This document shows positions 41,275-50,219 of a stretch of 64,000 nt of DNA, one piece after another. The notes below the pieces were generated by a model. It did not search any database. It was given only the letters and a program-made list of their open reading frames with translations, and was not told where the DNA came from. A program made the translations under genes and the position numbers. Within the stretch, counting starts at the first letter, position 1; each line of letters begins with the position of its first letter. Source of the stretch: an uncultured Verrucomicrobia subdivision 3 bacterium (GTDB lineage: Bacteria > Verrucomicrobiota > Verrucomicrobiia > Limisphaerales > UBA11358); the NCBI GenBank assembly GCA_903922735.1, contig CAIXUZ010000077.1:27802-91801 (forward strand). Direction: 5' to 3'.

Positions 41275-42543
41275 TCAGTGAATGGACGAGATGAGCCGGA
41301 ACAGCGGCAGGAAAATGCTCAGCAGCAGGAAACCCACGACGACCGACATGACGATGATCAGCACCGGGCCGATCATGTCGCTCATCACCCGCAGCGCGAT
41401 TTCCAGTTCTCCTTCATAGGTATCCGCTAGGTTGTTCAACGCGCCGGGCACATCGCCCGTTTCCTCGCCGATACGGACGAGATCCACCATCAACTGCGGA
41501 AACAATTTGCTCTGCGCCAGCGGTTGCGCCAGCGTCTTGCCATCCGTCACCGCCTCACGCGTTTTGGCGATGGCTTCCTTGATCAGTGAATTGGACATGA
41601 CCTGCTCGGTGATTTTCAAGGCGGTCAGCACCGGCACGCCATTTTGCAGCAGCGTGCCCAGCGTCCGCGCGAACTGGCCGAACAGGTTTATCTTCACCAC
41701 ATTTCCAAAAATCGGCGCCTTCATCCGCCATTCGTCCAGTTTCCGTCCACCCGCAGGACTGGATTGAAAGCGTTTGAACAACACCACCACTGCCAGCGCC
41801 ACACCGCCCATCAGCCACCAGTAATTCGTGAATATATAGCTGATGGCAACCAGCATCCGCGTCGGCAAGGGCAGCTCAATGTTAAAGCCGTTAAAAATCT
41901 CGATAAACTTCGGCATCATCACCGTCATGAAAAACGTGACGAGCAAAATGCCGACGGCAATGACCATCACCGGGTAAATCATCGCCGATTTGAACTTCGC
42001 CTGAACGGTCGCGAACTGCTGGAAATGCGTGGCCATGCGCCGCAGCACCGACACCAGCGAACCGCTCGTCTCGCCGGCCCGCACCATGTTCACATACAAA
42101 TCCGAAAAAATCCGCGGCTGCCGCGTCATCGCGTCAGACAACGAGCGGCCTTCCGTGACTTCCTGCTTCAACTCGCGGCTGACCTCGGCGGGAATGCCTT
42201 TCGTCTGGAGATGCGCCATGCTGTTCAGCGCCACCGTGAGCGGCATGCCCGATTGCAGCAGGTTGGCGAGCTGCGTGGTGAACGTGGCCAGCTCCTGCAG
42301 ATTCGGTTTCCGCTTCTGCGACATCTGCGCCTGCATCGCCGGCGGCAGGAACGAAATCAAATTGATTCCTTTGGCCGCAGGCTTGCCATCCGCCGCCGCG
42401 CCCGCCTTGGCATCGGTCACGGAAATGGGAAACAAACCGGAGCGCTGGATTTGCGCCAGCGCGGCGGAACGGTCGGGCACCTCCAGCACGCCCTCGACGA
42501 GTTCGCCGGAACGTTTGCGGGCCTTGTAAGAAAACTGCGGCAT
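41275..42543 (-). CDS. gspF: Type II secretion inner-membrane platform protein GspF
   Basis: A 422-residue protein with two T2SSF domains (LATFTTQLANLLQSGMPLTVAL; FARTLGTLLQNGVPVLTALK) and three membrane helices. The N-terminus MPQFSYKARKRSGELVEGVL is typical. It connects the secretion ATPase to the pseudopilus. The ATG at 42543 is chosen by homology of this N-terminus. It opens the minus-strand operon gspF-H-I-J-K, and the ATPase (GspE), secretin (GspD) and major pseudopilin (GspG) are not adjacent. Confidence 0.93.
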   Translation of the reverse strand: MPQFSYKARKRSGELVEGVLEVPDRSAALAQIQRSGLFPISVTDAKAGAAADGKPAAKGINLISFLPPAMQAQMSQKRKPNLQELATFTTQLANLLQSGMPLTVALNSMAHLQTKGIPAEVSRELKQEVTEGRSLSDAMTRQPRIFSDLYVNMVRAGETSGSLVSVLRRMATHFQQFATVQAKFKSAMIYPVMVIAVGILLVTFFMTVMMPKFIEIFNGFNIELPLPTRMLVAISYIFTNYWWLMGGVALAVVVLFKRFQSSPAGGRKLDEWRMKAPIFGNVVKINLFGQFARTLGTLLQNGVPVLTALKITEQVMSNSLIKEAIAKTREAVTDGKTLAQPLAQSKLFPQLMVDLVRIGEETGDVPGALNNLADTYEGELEIALRVMSDMIGPVLIIVMSVVVGFLLLSIFLPLFRLISSIH

Positions 42544-42642
42544 GACTACTTGTATCCAAAACCGACCCGCACCGAAAGTTTCAAAAAACCTTCCGCGAAT
42601 CGTGCTTGACGCGGACGGCAAATCTGATTGGATTGACGCGAT

Positions 42643-43038
42643 ATGAAAACGATACTTTCCGCCGTTCTCGCCGCCGTGGTGGTCATCTCCACCGGCTGCG
42701 TCAAAACCGTCTCTGACTCGAATGCCTTTGCGACCACCTGGGGCAAGGACACCGTGGCCGGCCGCTACCAGCGTTCGCTGGATCAGGTTTATCAGGCTTC
42801 CCTGGCCGTCATTCAGCTCAACGGCGTGCTCATCAAGGAATACATCCCGCATGATAACACCAACGCGGTCCGCGCCCTTGAAGCCAAGGTCAACCAGCGC
42901 AATGTTTATATCAGTGTGGAATCAGTTGACCCCAAGACCACGCAGGTGAGCGTCCAAGCCCGCACCAAGTGGGGCACGCGCGATCTCGACCTCGTGCATG
43001 AGCTTGAGAAGCAGGTCGCGCTCCAACTGGTGCGCTGA
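42643..43038 (+). CDS. DUF3568-like lipoprotein
   Basis: A 131-residue lipoprotein. The signal peptide ends with the lipobox VISTGC (Cys19), and the mature domain (RYQRSLDQVYQASLAVIQLN..., VSVQARTKWGTRDLDLVHEL) fits the small DUF3568 family of envelope lipoproteins. Function unknown. It diverges from gspF across a 99-bp spacer and is followed by a strong terminator. Confidence 0.8.
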   Translation: MKTILSAVLAAVVVISTGCVKTVSDSNAFATTWGKDTVAGRYQRSLDQVYQASLAVIQLNGVLIKEYIPHDNTNAVRALEAKVNQRNVYISVESVDPKTTQVSVQARTKWGTRDLDLVHELEKQVALQLVR

Positions 43039-43066
43039 GCGTTCCATTCAACAAAACCATTCTCTT

Positions 43067-43099
43067 GAAAGCGGGCTAACTGCCCGCTTTCATTTTTTT
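43067..43099 (+). terminator. Rho-independent terminator after the lipoprotein gene
   Basis: GAAAGCGGGC-TAACT-GCCCGCTTTC forms a perfect 10-bp stem with a 5-nt loop, followed by A and seven T. It begins 28 bp after the stop codon. Confidence 0.93.
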
Positions 43100-43165
43100 A
43101 CAAGTCAAGCTGACCGTCATTTAAAAACCTGCTTCGGAAAGAAAATCGAATCAGGCCGCACTGTT

Positions 43166-43915
43166 TCAACGCTTCACCGGTTCGGCATTCCACACCTTGA
43201 TTTCCTCGAACCAGCCGCTCTTGCCGGCGACGCCGAGCTCAATCTTGGACTTGGTGGGATGGGCAATGCCGGATGATCTCAGATAGGCGACGGGCTTTCC
43301 GTCAATGCTGACGCGCATTTCAGCACCGACGGTTTCCACGACAAGGGCATAGGACTTTCCCGTTTCAAATTTGGCCGGATAGGTGACGCTGCGACCCACG
43401 AGCAGCCTGGCAATTTCAGCCTTCTTGGTGGGATCCTGATTCATTTCGTGAATGTCGTTACGCATCCCGCCATCCTTTTCATCAATGATTGTAACGCCGT
43501 TGAGGCGCAATTGCGCACGGCAGATGTGGCCGTAGTGGCTGCCGGTGAATTTACGGTCATCAAACTCCACATCCATCATTGTGGCGCCATCAAATCGGAC
43601 TTTGCATTCCACAACACTATCCTTGGTCGGAAGTTCCAGTCCATAGACCGCCGCGTGCGCTTTGATGACCGATTTGCCATCTTTCGACGGCGCATCCTTC
43701 TCCCGCGTCTGCATGCCCTTCAATGCGCCGCTCTCGAACGCAAACGTATCCACCACCCGATGCCACCGCTGGTCATGTTCAGCACCCTTAAAATCATCCG
43801 AGAAAAGGAGCTCCTGCTTCGCGGCAATCGGCTCCGACGGGACCGCAGGTAATCCAGCGGCCAAGGCGGATGCGGTAACAAGAGAGAACGCTATGAGAGA
43901 TATTTGAATATTCAT
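43166..43915 (-). CDS. Secreted concanavalin-like (DUF1080-like) protein
   Basis: A 249-residue protein with a signal peptide (MNIQISLIAFSLVTASALAA). The mature beta-rich domain begins ELLFSDDFKGAEHDQRWHRV and carries typical jelly-roll strands (VVECKVRFDGATMMDVEFDD; YALVVETVGAEMRVSIDGK; KIELGVAGKSGWFEEIKVW). This resembles DUF1080/LamG folds linked to sugar-acting periplasmic enzymes in PVC bacteria. Enzymatic activity is not evident. It is paired with a second DUF1080 gene 33 bp upstream on the same strand. Confidence 0.72.
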   Translation of the reverse strand: MNIQISLIAFSLVTASALAAGLPAVPSEPIAAKQELLFSDDFKGAEHDQRWHRVVDTFAFESGALKGMQTREKDAPSKDGKSVIKAHAAVYGLELPTKDSVVECKVRFDGATMMDVEFDDRKFTGSHYGHICRAQLRLNGVTIIDEKDGGMRNDIHEMNQDPTKKAEIARLLVGRSVTYPAKFETGKSYALVVETVGAEMRVSIDGKPVAYLRSSGIAHPTKSKIELGVAGKSGWFEEIKVWNAEPVKR

Positions 43916-43948
43916 CGGGGTTGGGAGACAAGGTAACCAAGGTTCCGG

Positions 43949-44626
43949 TTACGGCAATTCTTTTAGCTTCAAATTCCTAAATTCAACGGCAAACCCTTCT
44001 GACTCGAGGCCGATGTAACCCGCCGGCATTTCGCAGTTGGCAAGTTCGCTCATCATAGCACCATTGAACCAAACTGTCAGGATGGTTCCACGAGCGGTGA
44101 TTTCCACCGTATTCCATTCGCCCGCCGGTTTCATACAACGGTTCTCCGCCGGTGCCATGAACGATTGCGGCTGCCCGTTGACCGGCGTCTTACCAAAAAG
44201 ATAGCCACCATCGGAGGTCAACTGGCATTGATGCCAGATGGTGCCGTCGGCCGAATTGCGGATGTAAATACCGCTGTTATATTTCGGCCGCTTCACCGTC
44301 AAAGGCACAAAGCGGAACTCCACGTGAAAAATACTATTGGTGAGTTTCCAGTCGAAGCGCAGCATTTCATGTCCGCCATCACCGTCGCAGATCAGCAACT
44401 GCCGTTCCGCATCCAGGTGCCATTGCGCACGACCCAGCGCATTCGTTCCGGGAATGGCCAGACGCGTCCAACCCTTCAAATCGGCTGGCGGCATCACATC
44501 CACCCAAGCCTTTGGATCAGACACCAACGCGGATGGCAACGCGGACGGCAAGTCAGCAGCCTGCAACATCCTAATCACCGACAGCAAGGTGGTAAACACC
44601 ATGAAAGAACGTGGAAATAATTTCAT
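43949..44626 (-). CDS. Secreted DUF1080 (3-keto-disaccharide hydrolase-like) protein
   Basis: A 225-residue protein with a signal peptide (MKLFPRSFMVFTTLLSVI) and a DUF1080 beta-sandwich: LKGWTRLAIPG, FDWKLTNSIFHVEFRF, NSGIYIRNSADGTIWHQCQ, GEWNTVEITARGTILTVWFN and GYIGLESEGFAVEFRNLKLKEL. Members of this family hydrolyse 3-keto-glycosides or bind sugars. It probably forms a transcription unit with the next gene. Confidence 0.87.
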   Translation of the reverse strand: MKLFPRSFMVFTTLLSVIRMLQAADLPSALPSALVSDPKAWVDVMPPADLKGWTRLAIPGTNALGRAQWHLDAERQLLICDGDGGHEMLRFDWKLTNSIFHVEFRFVPLTVKRPKYNSGIYIRNSADGTIWHQCQLTSDGGYLFGKTPVNGQPQSFMAPAENRCMKPAGEWNTVEITARGTILTVWFNGAMMSELANCEMPAGYIGLESEGFAVEFRNLKLKELP

Positions 44627-44698
44627 ATGTCCAAATTAGGCCCATGCCCATCCCTTGGGCAAGTCTGAACACCTCGGACCGCAGCGCCAGCTTGAATA

Positions 44699-46006
44699 TC
44701 ACGAAGGCGGGCGCTGGTCGCTGACGTTGCTCATACCCATCCGCAGTTGTTCGCCGGTGGTTTCTCCTTCCCAACGACTGATGACCACCGTCGCCACGCC
44801 GTTGCCGATGAGATTGGTGATCGCCCGGCATTCGCTCATAAAACGGTCGATGCCCACCAGCAAGGCGAGCGACGCCAGCGGAACCGTCGGTACCACGGCG
44901 AGCGTGGCGGCCAGCGTGACAAACCCCGCGCCCGTCACACCGCTCGCGCCTTTGGACGAAATCATCGCCACCACTAACAGGGCAATCTGGTCGTGGAGCC
45001 CCAACGCCGTATTCGTCGCCTGCGCCAGAAAAATCGCCGCCATCGCCATGTAAATGTTCGTTCCGTCGAGGTTGAAACTGTAGCCCGTCGGAATCACCAG
45101 CCCGACCGTTGATTCGTGACAACCAAGGCCACGCATTTTCCGAATCATGCCCGGCAAGGCGGTTTCGGATGAACTCGTGCCCAGCACCAGCAGAATTTCC
45201 TCCTTGATGTAAGCCAGAAACCGGAAGATCGAAAAACCCGTCGCCGCCGCGATCAGCCCCAGGACCACAAAAACAAACAGCGCCGAAGTCGTATAAAATC
45301 CGAGCATGAGTTCGCCCAGCCGGTTCAGCGAACCCAGCCCGTAGCTGCCAATCGTGAACGCCATCGCCCCCATCGCGCCAATGGGCGCCAGTTGGACGAC
45401 GATTTGCAGGATGCCAAAAAACACCTCACCCAGCCGGTCAACCACCGCCAGCACCGGACGCCGATTATTTTCCGGCAACAGGGATATGGCACACGCGACC
45501 AGCGCCGAGACCAGCAGCACCTGCAGCAAATCGCCGGTGGCAAAAGCACCAAACAACGTGTCCGGAATGATGTTCAACACAAAGGCCGCAATCCCCAGCC
45601 CATGCGCCTTCTGCGCGTAAGTTTCGCCGACCGTGCGATCCAGCGTGGCCGGATCGATGTTAAACCCGACGCCGGGTTTGAGGACGTTGACCACCGTCAG
45701 TCCGATCACCAGCGCCAACGTCGAGACAATTTCAAAATAAAACAACGTCTTGATACCCACGCGGCCCAGTTTTTTCAGATCGCTCACCGAGGCCACGCCA
45801 TGCACCACCGTGCAGAAAATGATCGGAGCAATCATCATTTTCACCAGCTTGATAAAACCATCCCCGAACGGCTTCAACGACTGGCCGAAAGCCGGGGAAA
45901 AATGACCGATTAAAATCCCCAGCAAAACCCCCAGCAAAACCTGCACGTAGAGCATCCGATACCAGGGCTTGCGGCCAGTCTTGATAACTGGAACGGGGTT
46001 ATTCAT
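44699..46006 (-). CDS. dctA: Dicarboxylate/amino acid:cation symporter (DAACS, DctA-like)
   Basis: A 435-residue transporter with about eight helices and two hairpins. Signatures are MMIAPIIFCTVVHGVAS, the Ser-rich hairpin LGTSSSETALPGM, PTGYSFNLDGTNIYMAMAA, SSKGASGVTGAGFVTLAATL and DRFMSECRAITNLIGNGVAT. It imports C4-dicarboxylates or acidic amino acids with Na+ or H+. The exact substrate (succinate or glutamate) cannot be assigned. It stands alone. Confidence 0.92.
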   Translation of the reverse strand: MNNPVPVIKTGRKPWYRMLYVQVLLGVLLGILIGHFSPAFGQSLKPFGDGFIKLVKMMIAPIIFCTVVHGVASVSDLKKLGRVGIKTLFYFEIVSTLALVIGLTVVNVLKPGVGFNIDPATLDRTVGETYAQKAHGLGIAAFVLNIIPDTLFGAFATGDLLQVLLVSALVACAISLLPENNRRPVLAVVDRLGEVFFGILQIVVQLAPIGAMGAMAFTIGSYGLGSLNRLGELMLGFYTTSALFVFVVLGLIAAATGFSIFRFLAYIKEEILLVLGTSSSETALPGMIRKMRGLGCHESTVGLVIPTGYSFNLDGTNIYMAMAAIFLAQATNTALGLHDQIALLVVAMISSKGASGVTGAGFVTLAATLAVVPTVPLASLALLVGIDRFMSECRAITNLIGNGVATVVISRWEGETTGEQLRMGMSNVSDQRPPS

Positions 46007-46173
46007 GCGATAGGGAAATGATTGGGGGTAATGGTTTGTTGGACGCTAACAAAACACCTCTTTACTTACAATATCCCGATTCATCCGCCGTTTAGGCAAC
46101 AAACAGTCCAAAACAAAAACGAGCAAGACGGCGCTACGGTGCCGCCCAAATTGCCCGCTGCCTGACGAATGAC

Positions 46174-47502
46174 TCAGGGCCGGTCAAAGGTCAGATAGAG
46201 CGGACTTTCATCCACCGAAACCTTGGCCAGTCTGCGGCCAGTTTGCGTGATGGCAGGCCGGTCCGATGAATCTGCAGTGAGCGGCATTCGCTGCACGCCC
46301 ACGAGTTGACCGGGAACATTCTCGAGCGTGACTGTAATATTTCTTTCAGCTCCAGTGGGCGACCACACGACCCAGATGATTTTCCTGGAGTCGTTCCGGT
46401 ATTCCTGCACCCGCAGACCGAGTTCATTGGTCACGATGCTGTGGAAGCGATACTCGCCCAGCACCTGCTGCAAGTGAGCAAGCGCATGGAAAGAAGGCTT
46501 GGGTCGGAAATGGCGGGTGATGCCCGCGCTGGCATGAACACCCGGCTTGTCCTCGTCGTTGAAGAAAAAGACATAAGCCCGCTCGACCGGCATGGCCGAG
46601 AACACCAGCAGCGAACGCACCAGCCATTGCGCCTGCTGCGTGTCGTTCACACCAATCCATTTGGCAAAATTACCCTTCGGCTCCGGTTGCTTCGTGCTGC
46701 TGTCGTAACCGAATTCCGTGATCCACACCGGCTTGCCCGGCGCGTGCGCGTCGCGCCACTGGCAAAGCCCCGTCACGTCCTGAAGGTAACGCGGCAGCTT
46801 CGGGTCTTCGGGGAAGCTCCGCCGCCACGTCGGCCAGCCTTCCATTTGCGCGTAGGTATGAATATTCAGCACGTCGAATAATTCCGGGAACTTTGCCACG
46901 CACTGGACGCTTTTTTCGTACTTGCTGCTTTCGCCGGTCGTCAGATTGCACGTCGCGATCTTTAGTTTGGGATCACCGGCCCGGACGCCTTCCGCCATCG
47001 CTTGAAACATCCGCGCGTAATCCGCGTCGTTCCACTGGCCCGGTTCGTTGCCGATCTCCACCGAGTCCACGAGCTTCCGTTGCCCCGAGGGACCGAAAGC
47101 CTGCGCAAACGCCTTGCCATAGGCCTTGGCATCCGCCTCGATGTTATGCCAGTTCGTCTGCTTGAGTGATTCAAACATCAGACAGGCATCAATATTCCAG
47201 CCCTTCGCCCGCCATGAGCCATAGACCTTGCTCCAGTCCACGCCATTCTTGGCGGGCGGAAACCCAGGCAGTTTGGCTGAATCCTTGCCCAAGTCCCATT
47301 CCACCGGATGATAATCCCGAACCACACCGCACACGGGACGATATAGCTCCGGCTTGAATTGCACCGTATGCCCGTTGATGCCGATGAACTCGCGCATCAG
47401 CGGCCGCGTCTCCACCGCCATTGCAGAGATGATTCCCGAGAACAGAAAGGCGATTAACAGGCTGAAAAGAATTTCCAAGCGAAACGGGTTTTGCTTCAAC
47501 AT
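46174..47502 (-). CDS. Secreted clan GH-A glycosidase-like protein
   Basis: A 442-residue protein. An N-terminal hydrophobic signal (LEILFSLLIAFLFSGIISAM) precedes a TIM-barrel glycosidase. A putative acid/base Glu153 is in SVEIGNEPGQW and a nucleophile Glu263 in WITEFGYDSS. A C-terminal beta domain (LRVQEYRNDSRKIIWVVWS) follows. The pattern resembles GH39/GH5-related retaining enzymes. The ATG at 47502 gives the signal peptide; the frame runs much further upstream but that part is antisense to other ORFs. Substrate unknown. Confidence 0.82.
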   Translation of the reverse strand: MLKQNPFRLEILFSLLIAFLFSGIISAMAVETRPLMREFIGINGHTVQFKPELYRPVCGVVRDYHPVEWDLGKDSAKLPGFPPAKNGVDWSKVYGSWRAKGWNIDACLMFESLKQTNWHNIEADAKAYGKAFAQAFGPSGQRKLVDSVEIGNEPGQWNDADYARMFQAMAEGVRAGDPKLKIATCNLTTGESSKYEKSVQCVAKFPELFDVLNIHTYAQMEGWPTWRRSFPEDPKLPRYLQDVTGLCQWRDAHAPGKPVWITEFGYDSSTKQPEPKGNFAKWIGVNDTQQAQWLVRSLLVFSAMPVERAYVFFFNDEDKPGVHASAGITRHFRPKPSFHALAHLQQVLGEYRFHSIVTNELGLRVQEYRNDSRKIIWVVWSPTGAERNITVTLENVPGQLVGVQRMPLTADSSDRPAITQTGRRLAKVSVDESPLYLTFDRP

Positions 47503-47718
47503 GGCCGGATTATAGCAAGCACTTGGAAAAGGAGAATTTGATTCCACTGAGCCGCAAGCGTCACCAAGTAAACGCACTCCGAATTTCCCACCAGGCTCTG
47601 CGATAAAAGGGCGGCAGCAGAAGTCTTCCGGCTTGATGCGTTGATTGAACATCCGACGATGCCCAAAATAAACGGCGTTAAACATTGCTATGCGTCCGGC
47701 GCGCACTGAAGCTAGAGC

Positions 47719-47907
47719 ATGAGCCATAGCCTCCAACAACACGGATTTCGGGAAATCAACAAACAACTCCGTTTCCGGATGATTGCCAGCGGCCTGGACA
47801 CCATCAAAGTCCTCGTGACCCGCCGGTCGGGGAAATTCAAATTCAACTTCACCGGTTCTGCCGAACAAGTTGTGAAGGCGGAGCATATTCTTGCGACTTG
47901 GGGCTGA
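47719..47907 (+). CDS. Possible small protein of unknown function
   Basis: A 62-residue ORF, MSHSLQQHGFREINKQLRFR then ASGLDTIKVLVTRRSGKFKFNF and VVKAEHILATWG. It has plausible protein-like composition (a beta-hairpin then a helix), but no recognised family and no clear ribosome-binding site. It sits in a 660-bp gene-poor stretch beside a broken TMEM175-type gene. GTTAAAC lies about 40 bp upstream. Confidence 0.35.
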   Translation: MSHSLQQHGFREINKQLRFRMIASGLDTIKVLVTRRSGKFKFNFTGSAEQVVKAEHILATWG

Positions 47908-47945
47908 CCTCGTCCCGTCGCCGCCGTTTGAATCGGAGTTTCTGC

Positions 47946-48107
47946 TCACTCCTTCACGATGCGCTCGATGCGTCGGTTGGGGACTAGCCACACCAAAGCC
48001 ACGCCCACATATAGGCTTTCCGCCATCCATGGCTGGAAAAACGACCGGGCGATGGCAAGGACGTAAAGCACCGGCGAAAGCTTTCCTTTCCAATCTTTGC
48101 CAACCGG
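47946..48107 (-). pseudogene. C-terminal remnant of a TMEM175-type (DUF1211) potassium channel protein
   Basis: Minus-strand codons between a stop at 48108-48110 and TGA at 47946-47948 encode about 53 residues ending SPVLYVLAIARSFFQPWMAE, then LYVGVALVWLVPNRRIERIV and KE. This matches the last two helices of bacterial TMEM175 (L-x-x-L-A-I-x-x-x-F--P-W; L-W-L-x-P-x-R-R-I-E). There is no start codon or upstream part, so the gene is truncated by decay or recombination. Confidence 0.6.
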
Positions 48108-48166
48108 TCAGGTTAGGTTTAGGATACCGCCGCACCGATGGCCTGCGCCTGCGGGTGCTTACGATT

Positions 48167-48898
48167 ATGTCATTTCAACTATTCAACCTGGAGGCCGTCG
48201 CCGATTATCTGAACCTCACTCCGGCGGACGTTGAAGAACGCGTGAAAGATCGCGTGATCCCCTTCGAAAAGCGCGGCAACCGTCTGGTCTTTCGCAAGGA
48301 AGAAATCGACGCGTGGGCTTCGCAGCGCATCATGGGCTTCTCCGGCGAGCGGCTCGCCGCCTATCACGAAAAATCCACCCGCCACGCGCGCACTATCCTG
48401 CCGCATGAAACCATCCTGCCGGAAATGCTTGCCGCCGGAGCCATGGACTCCGCCATGACCTCCAAGACCAAGGCTTCCAGCTTGCGCGACCTGGTGGAAC
48501 TCGCGGACAAAACCGGGCAGCTCAACGATCCCAAGACTCTCCTGAGCAGCCTGGAAGCCCGCGAAGAATTGTGCTCCACCGGCATGCCGGGCGGATTTGC
48601 CGTACCGCACCTGCGCGTCCGCGAGCCTTACTTGTTTGAAACTTCATTTCTCGTGGTCGGCCGGACAATTCAGCCAATCCACTTCGGCGCTTCCGACGGA
48701 GAACCCACACAGCTGTTCTTTTTATTTTGCTGCCAGGACGACCGCCTGCATCTGCACACGCTGGCCCGGCTGTGTCTGCTGGCAACGAAAACCAAGGTGC
48801 TCGATCAACTCCGCGATGCGCCCGATGCCGAAGCCATGCGCGCCGCGCTCATCGCCGCCGAACAGGAGATTTTGGCCGAAAGCCGGCTTCGTGAATAA
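48167..48898 (+). CDS. HTH-domain plus PTS EIIA (nitrogen/fructose-type) fusion protein
   Basis: A 243-residue protein. The N-terminus is an excisionase/MerR-like helix-turn-helix (FNLEAVADYLNLTPADVEERVK to GNRLVFRKEEIDAWASQRIMG). The C-terminal half (about 95-235) is a PTS_EIIA_2 domain with active-site His148 in GGFAVPHLRV and LFFLFCCQDDRLHLHTLARLC. It may be a phosphorylation-controlled DNA-binding regulator related to PtsN. No EIIB/EIIC or HPr gene is nearby. The ATG at 48167 is the first start matching the HTH. Confidence 0.85.
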   Translation: MSFQLFNLEAVADYLNLTPADVEERVKDRVIPFEKRGNRLVFRKEEIDAWASQRIMGFSGERLAAYHEKSTRHARTILPHETILPEMLAAGAMDSAMTSKTKASSLRDLVELADKTGQLNDPKTLLSSLEAREELCSTGMPGGFAVPHLRVREPYLFETSFLVVGRTIQPIHFGASDGEPTQLFFLFCCQDDRLHLHTLARLCLLATKTKVLDQLRDAPDAEAMRAALIAAEQEILAESRLRE

Positions 48899-48946
48899 GG
48901 CGTGAGGCGAGCGATCACGATTGGCGGAATTCAAAGCGCGCCTTGC

Positions 48947-50140
48947 TCAGGGCGTTGTCGCCGGATTGCGCGATTCTATCAGCGGCAACGCTAATGCCGT
49001 GAACTCAGCATCGTTGGGCAGCCGTCCATGACTTCGCTTGAAGTCGGCCACACGCAAACGCGCCGCACTGAGATAATCCTGAAATAAAACAAAGCACGGA
49101 GTGGGTTTGCCGTGGGCGTCAATCAGACAGTAGTAGTTGCCCTCTTCATTGTTGTAAACCTGCCAGAACAGCGAGAACGGAACCCCCCAGCGGAGCACGC
49201 GGGCCAGATACTTGCGGGTGGGTTCCAATTGCTGGTCCGGAGTGCGCTGGTTCCCACCAAAACCGTATTCGCCGATAAAGAGCCGGCGGCCGGGAATGAC
49301 GGCGGCCTTGTGGGTGGACAAATTTGCAACAATGTAGTCGAGGGTGCGATGCAACTCCGGCTCTGCCAGATTTTGGGCGTCATAGGAGGAATAAGACACG
49401 TAGTCGAGATTGGTGACAAACGGCAGCACGGCATTGACGAGGCGGATATTGGCGCCGGGTTTGTTAAGCATGGCGTCGCGCACACGATTGACCTCGGCGT
49501 AGACGAAAACATCCACCTTCGTGTGGGGCGTGTCTTTTTTTGCATCATCCACCGCGCGCTGCCGCGCATTGAGCCATGACCGCATCCCCAGAACCGCTTC
49601 GGGCGCTGGATTGTTGGTGCCATGCTGGGCTGTGCCCAGCAGCAGCCAATCACCCTCCCAGTTGCCGAGGTAAAACTTCTTGCCCGTCCCGCTGTAGCGG
49701 GTGAGCAGGTAACGCGCGAATTCATGCATTTCCTCATACTCCAACAAATCCTGGTCCGGCTGCGGTCCCTTGCGCCAGTAATTATGGGAACTATGTGATG
49801 CGATGTCGGTCCAGAGGAAGTAATGATGAAACGGCATTTCGAACAAACGGGTGAAATGGGGATTCGCCTCCACCGAGGCCGTCAAAGTCTTCAATTCCTT
49901 CCGGCCTTTCCCGGCATTGAGAGTGAACTTGACGATGTCGCTCCCCATCCGCAGCAGTTGCTCCGCCTCCTCCACCACCACATCGTTGGTGGAAAACTGA
50001 TAGCGGGTTCCAAACGCCTGCGACCCGAAACGCAGGTTGAAGCCGGCCACTTCCGGATCGATAGATTGTTCTTTGGCAAAAACAATCGGCGCGAACAGGA
50101 CGAGAAAAAAACAAAATGATCGAGTGGCCAGCAGCTTCAT
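48947..50140 (-). CDS. Secreted TIM-barrel glycosidase-like protein
   Basis: A 397-residue protein with a signal peptide (LLATRSFCFFLVLFAPIVFA). The body suggests a (beta/alpha)8 glycosidase: YLGNWEGDWLLLG with Glu162 as possible acid/base, and RLFIGEYGFGGN with Glu291 as possible nucleophile. Family assignment is not possible by eye. The ATG at 50140 is preferred over one six codons upstream because it yields a compact signal peptide. The second 21-bp array follows upstream of its promoter region. Confidence 0.75.
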   Translation of the reverse strand: MKLLATRSFCFFLVLFAPIVFAKEQSIDPEVAGFNLRFGSQAFGTRYQFSTNDVVVEEAEQLLRMGSDIVKFTLNAGKGRKELKTLTASVEANPHFTRLFEMPFHHYFLWTDIASHSSHNYWRKGPQPDQDLLEYEEMHEFARYLLTRYSGTGKKFYLGNWEGDWLLLGTAQHGTNNPAPEAVLGMRSWLNARQRAVDDAKKDTPHTKVDVFVYAEVNRVRDAMLNKPGANIRLVNAVLPFVTNLDYVSYSSYDAQNLAEPELHRTLDYIVANLSTHKAAVIPGRRLFIGEYGFGGNQRTPDQQLEPTRKYLARVLRWGVPFSLFWQVYNNEEGNYYCLIDAHGKPTPCFVLFQDYLSAARLRVADFKRSHGRLPNDAEFTALALPLIESRNPATTP

Positions 50141-50219
50141 GCCCTGATAATCAATCATGTTTCCATCCGGCTCAAGCCTGCCGTAAAAGCTGCGGGCCCA
50201 ACGCTGGTTCGGCCAGGCG

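Noticed and set aside
46174..48135. Long N-terminal extension of the glycosidase gene
   Set aside because: The signal peptide begins at 47502; the upstream frame is antisense to other ORFs and contains the broken TMEM175 region in another frame.
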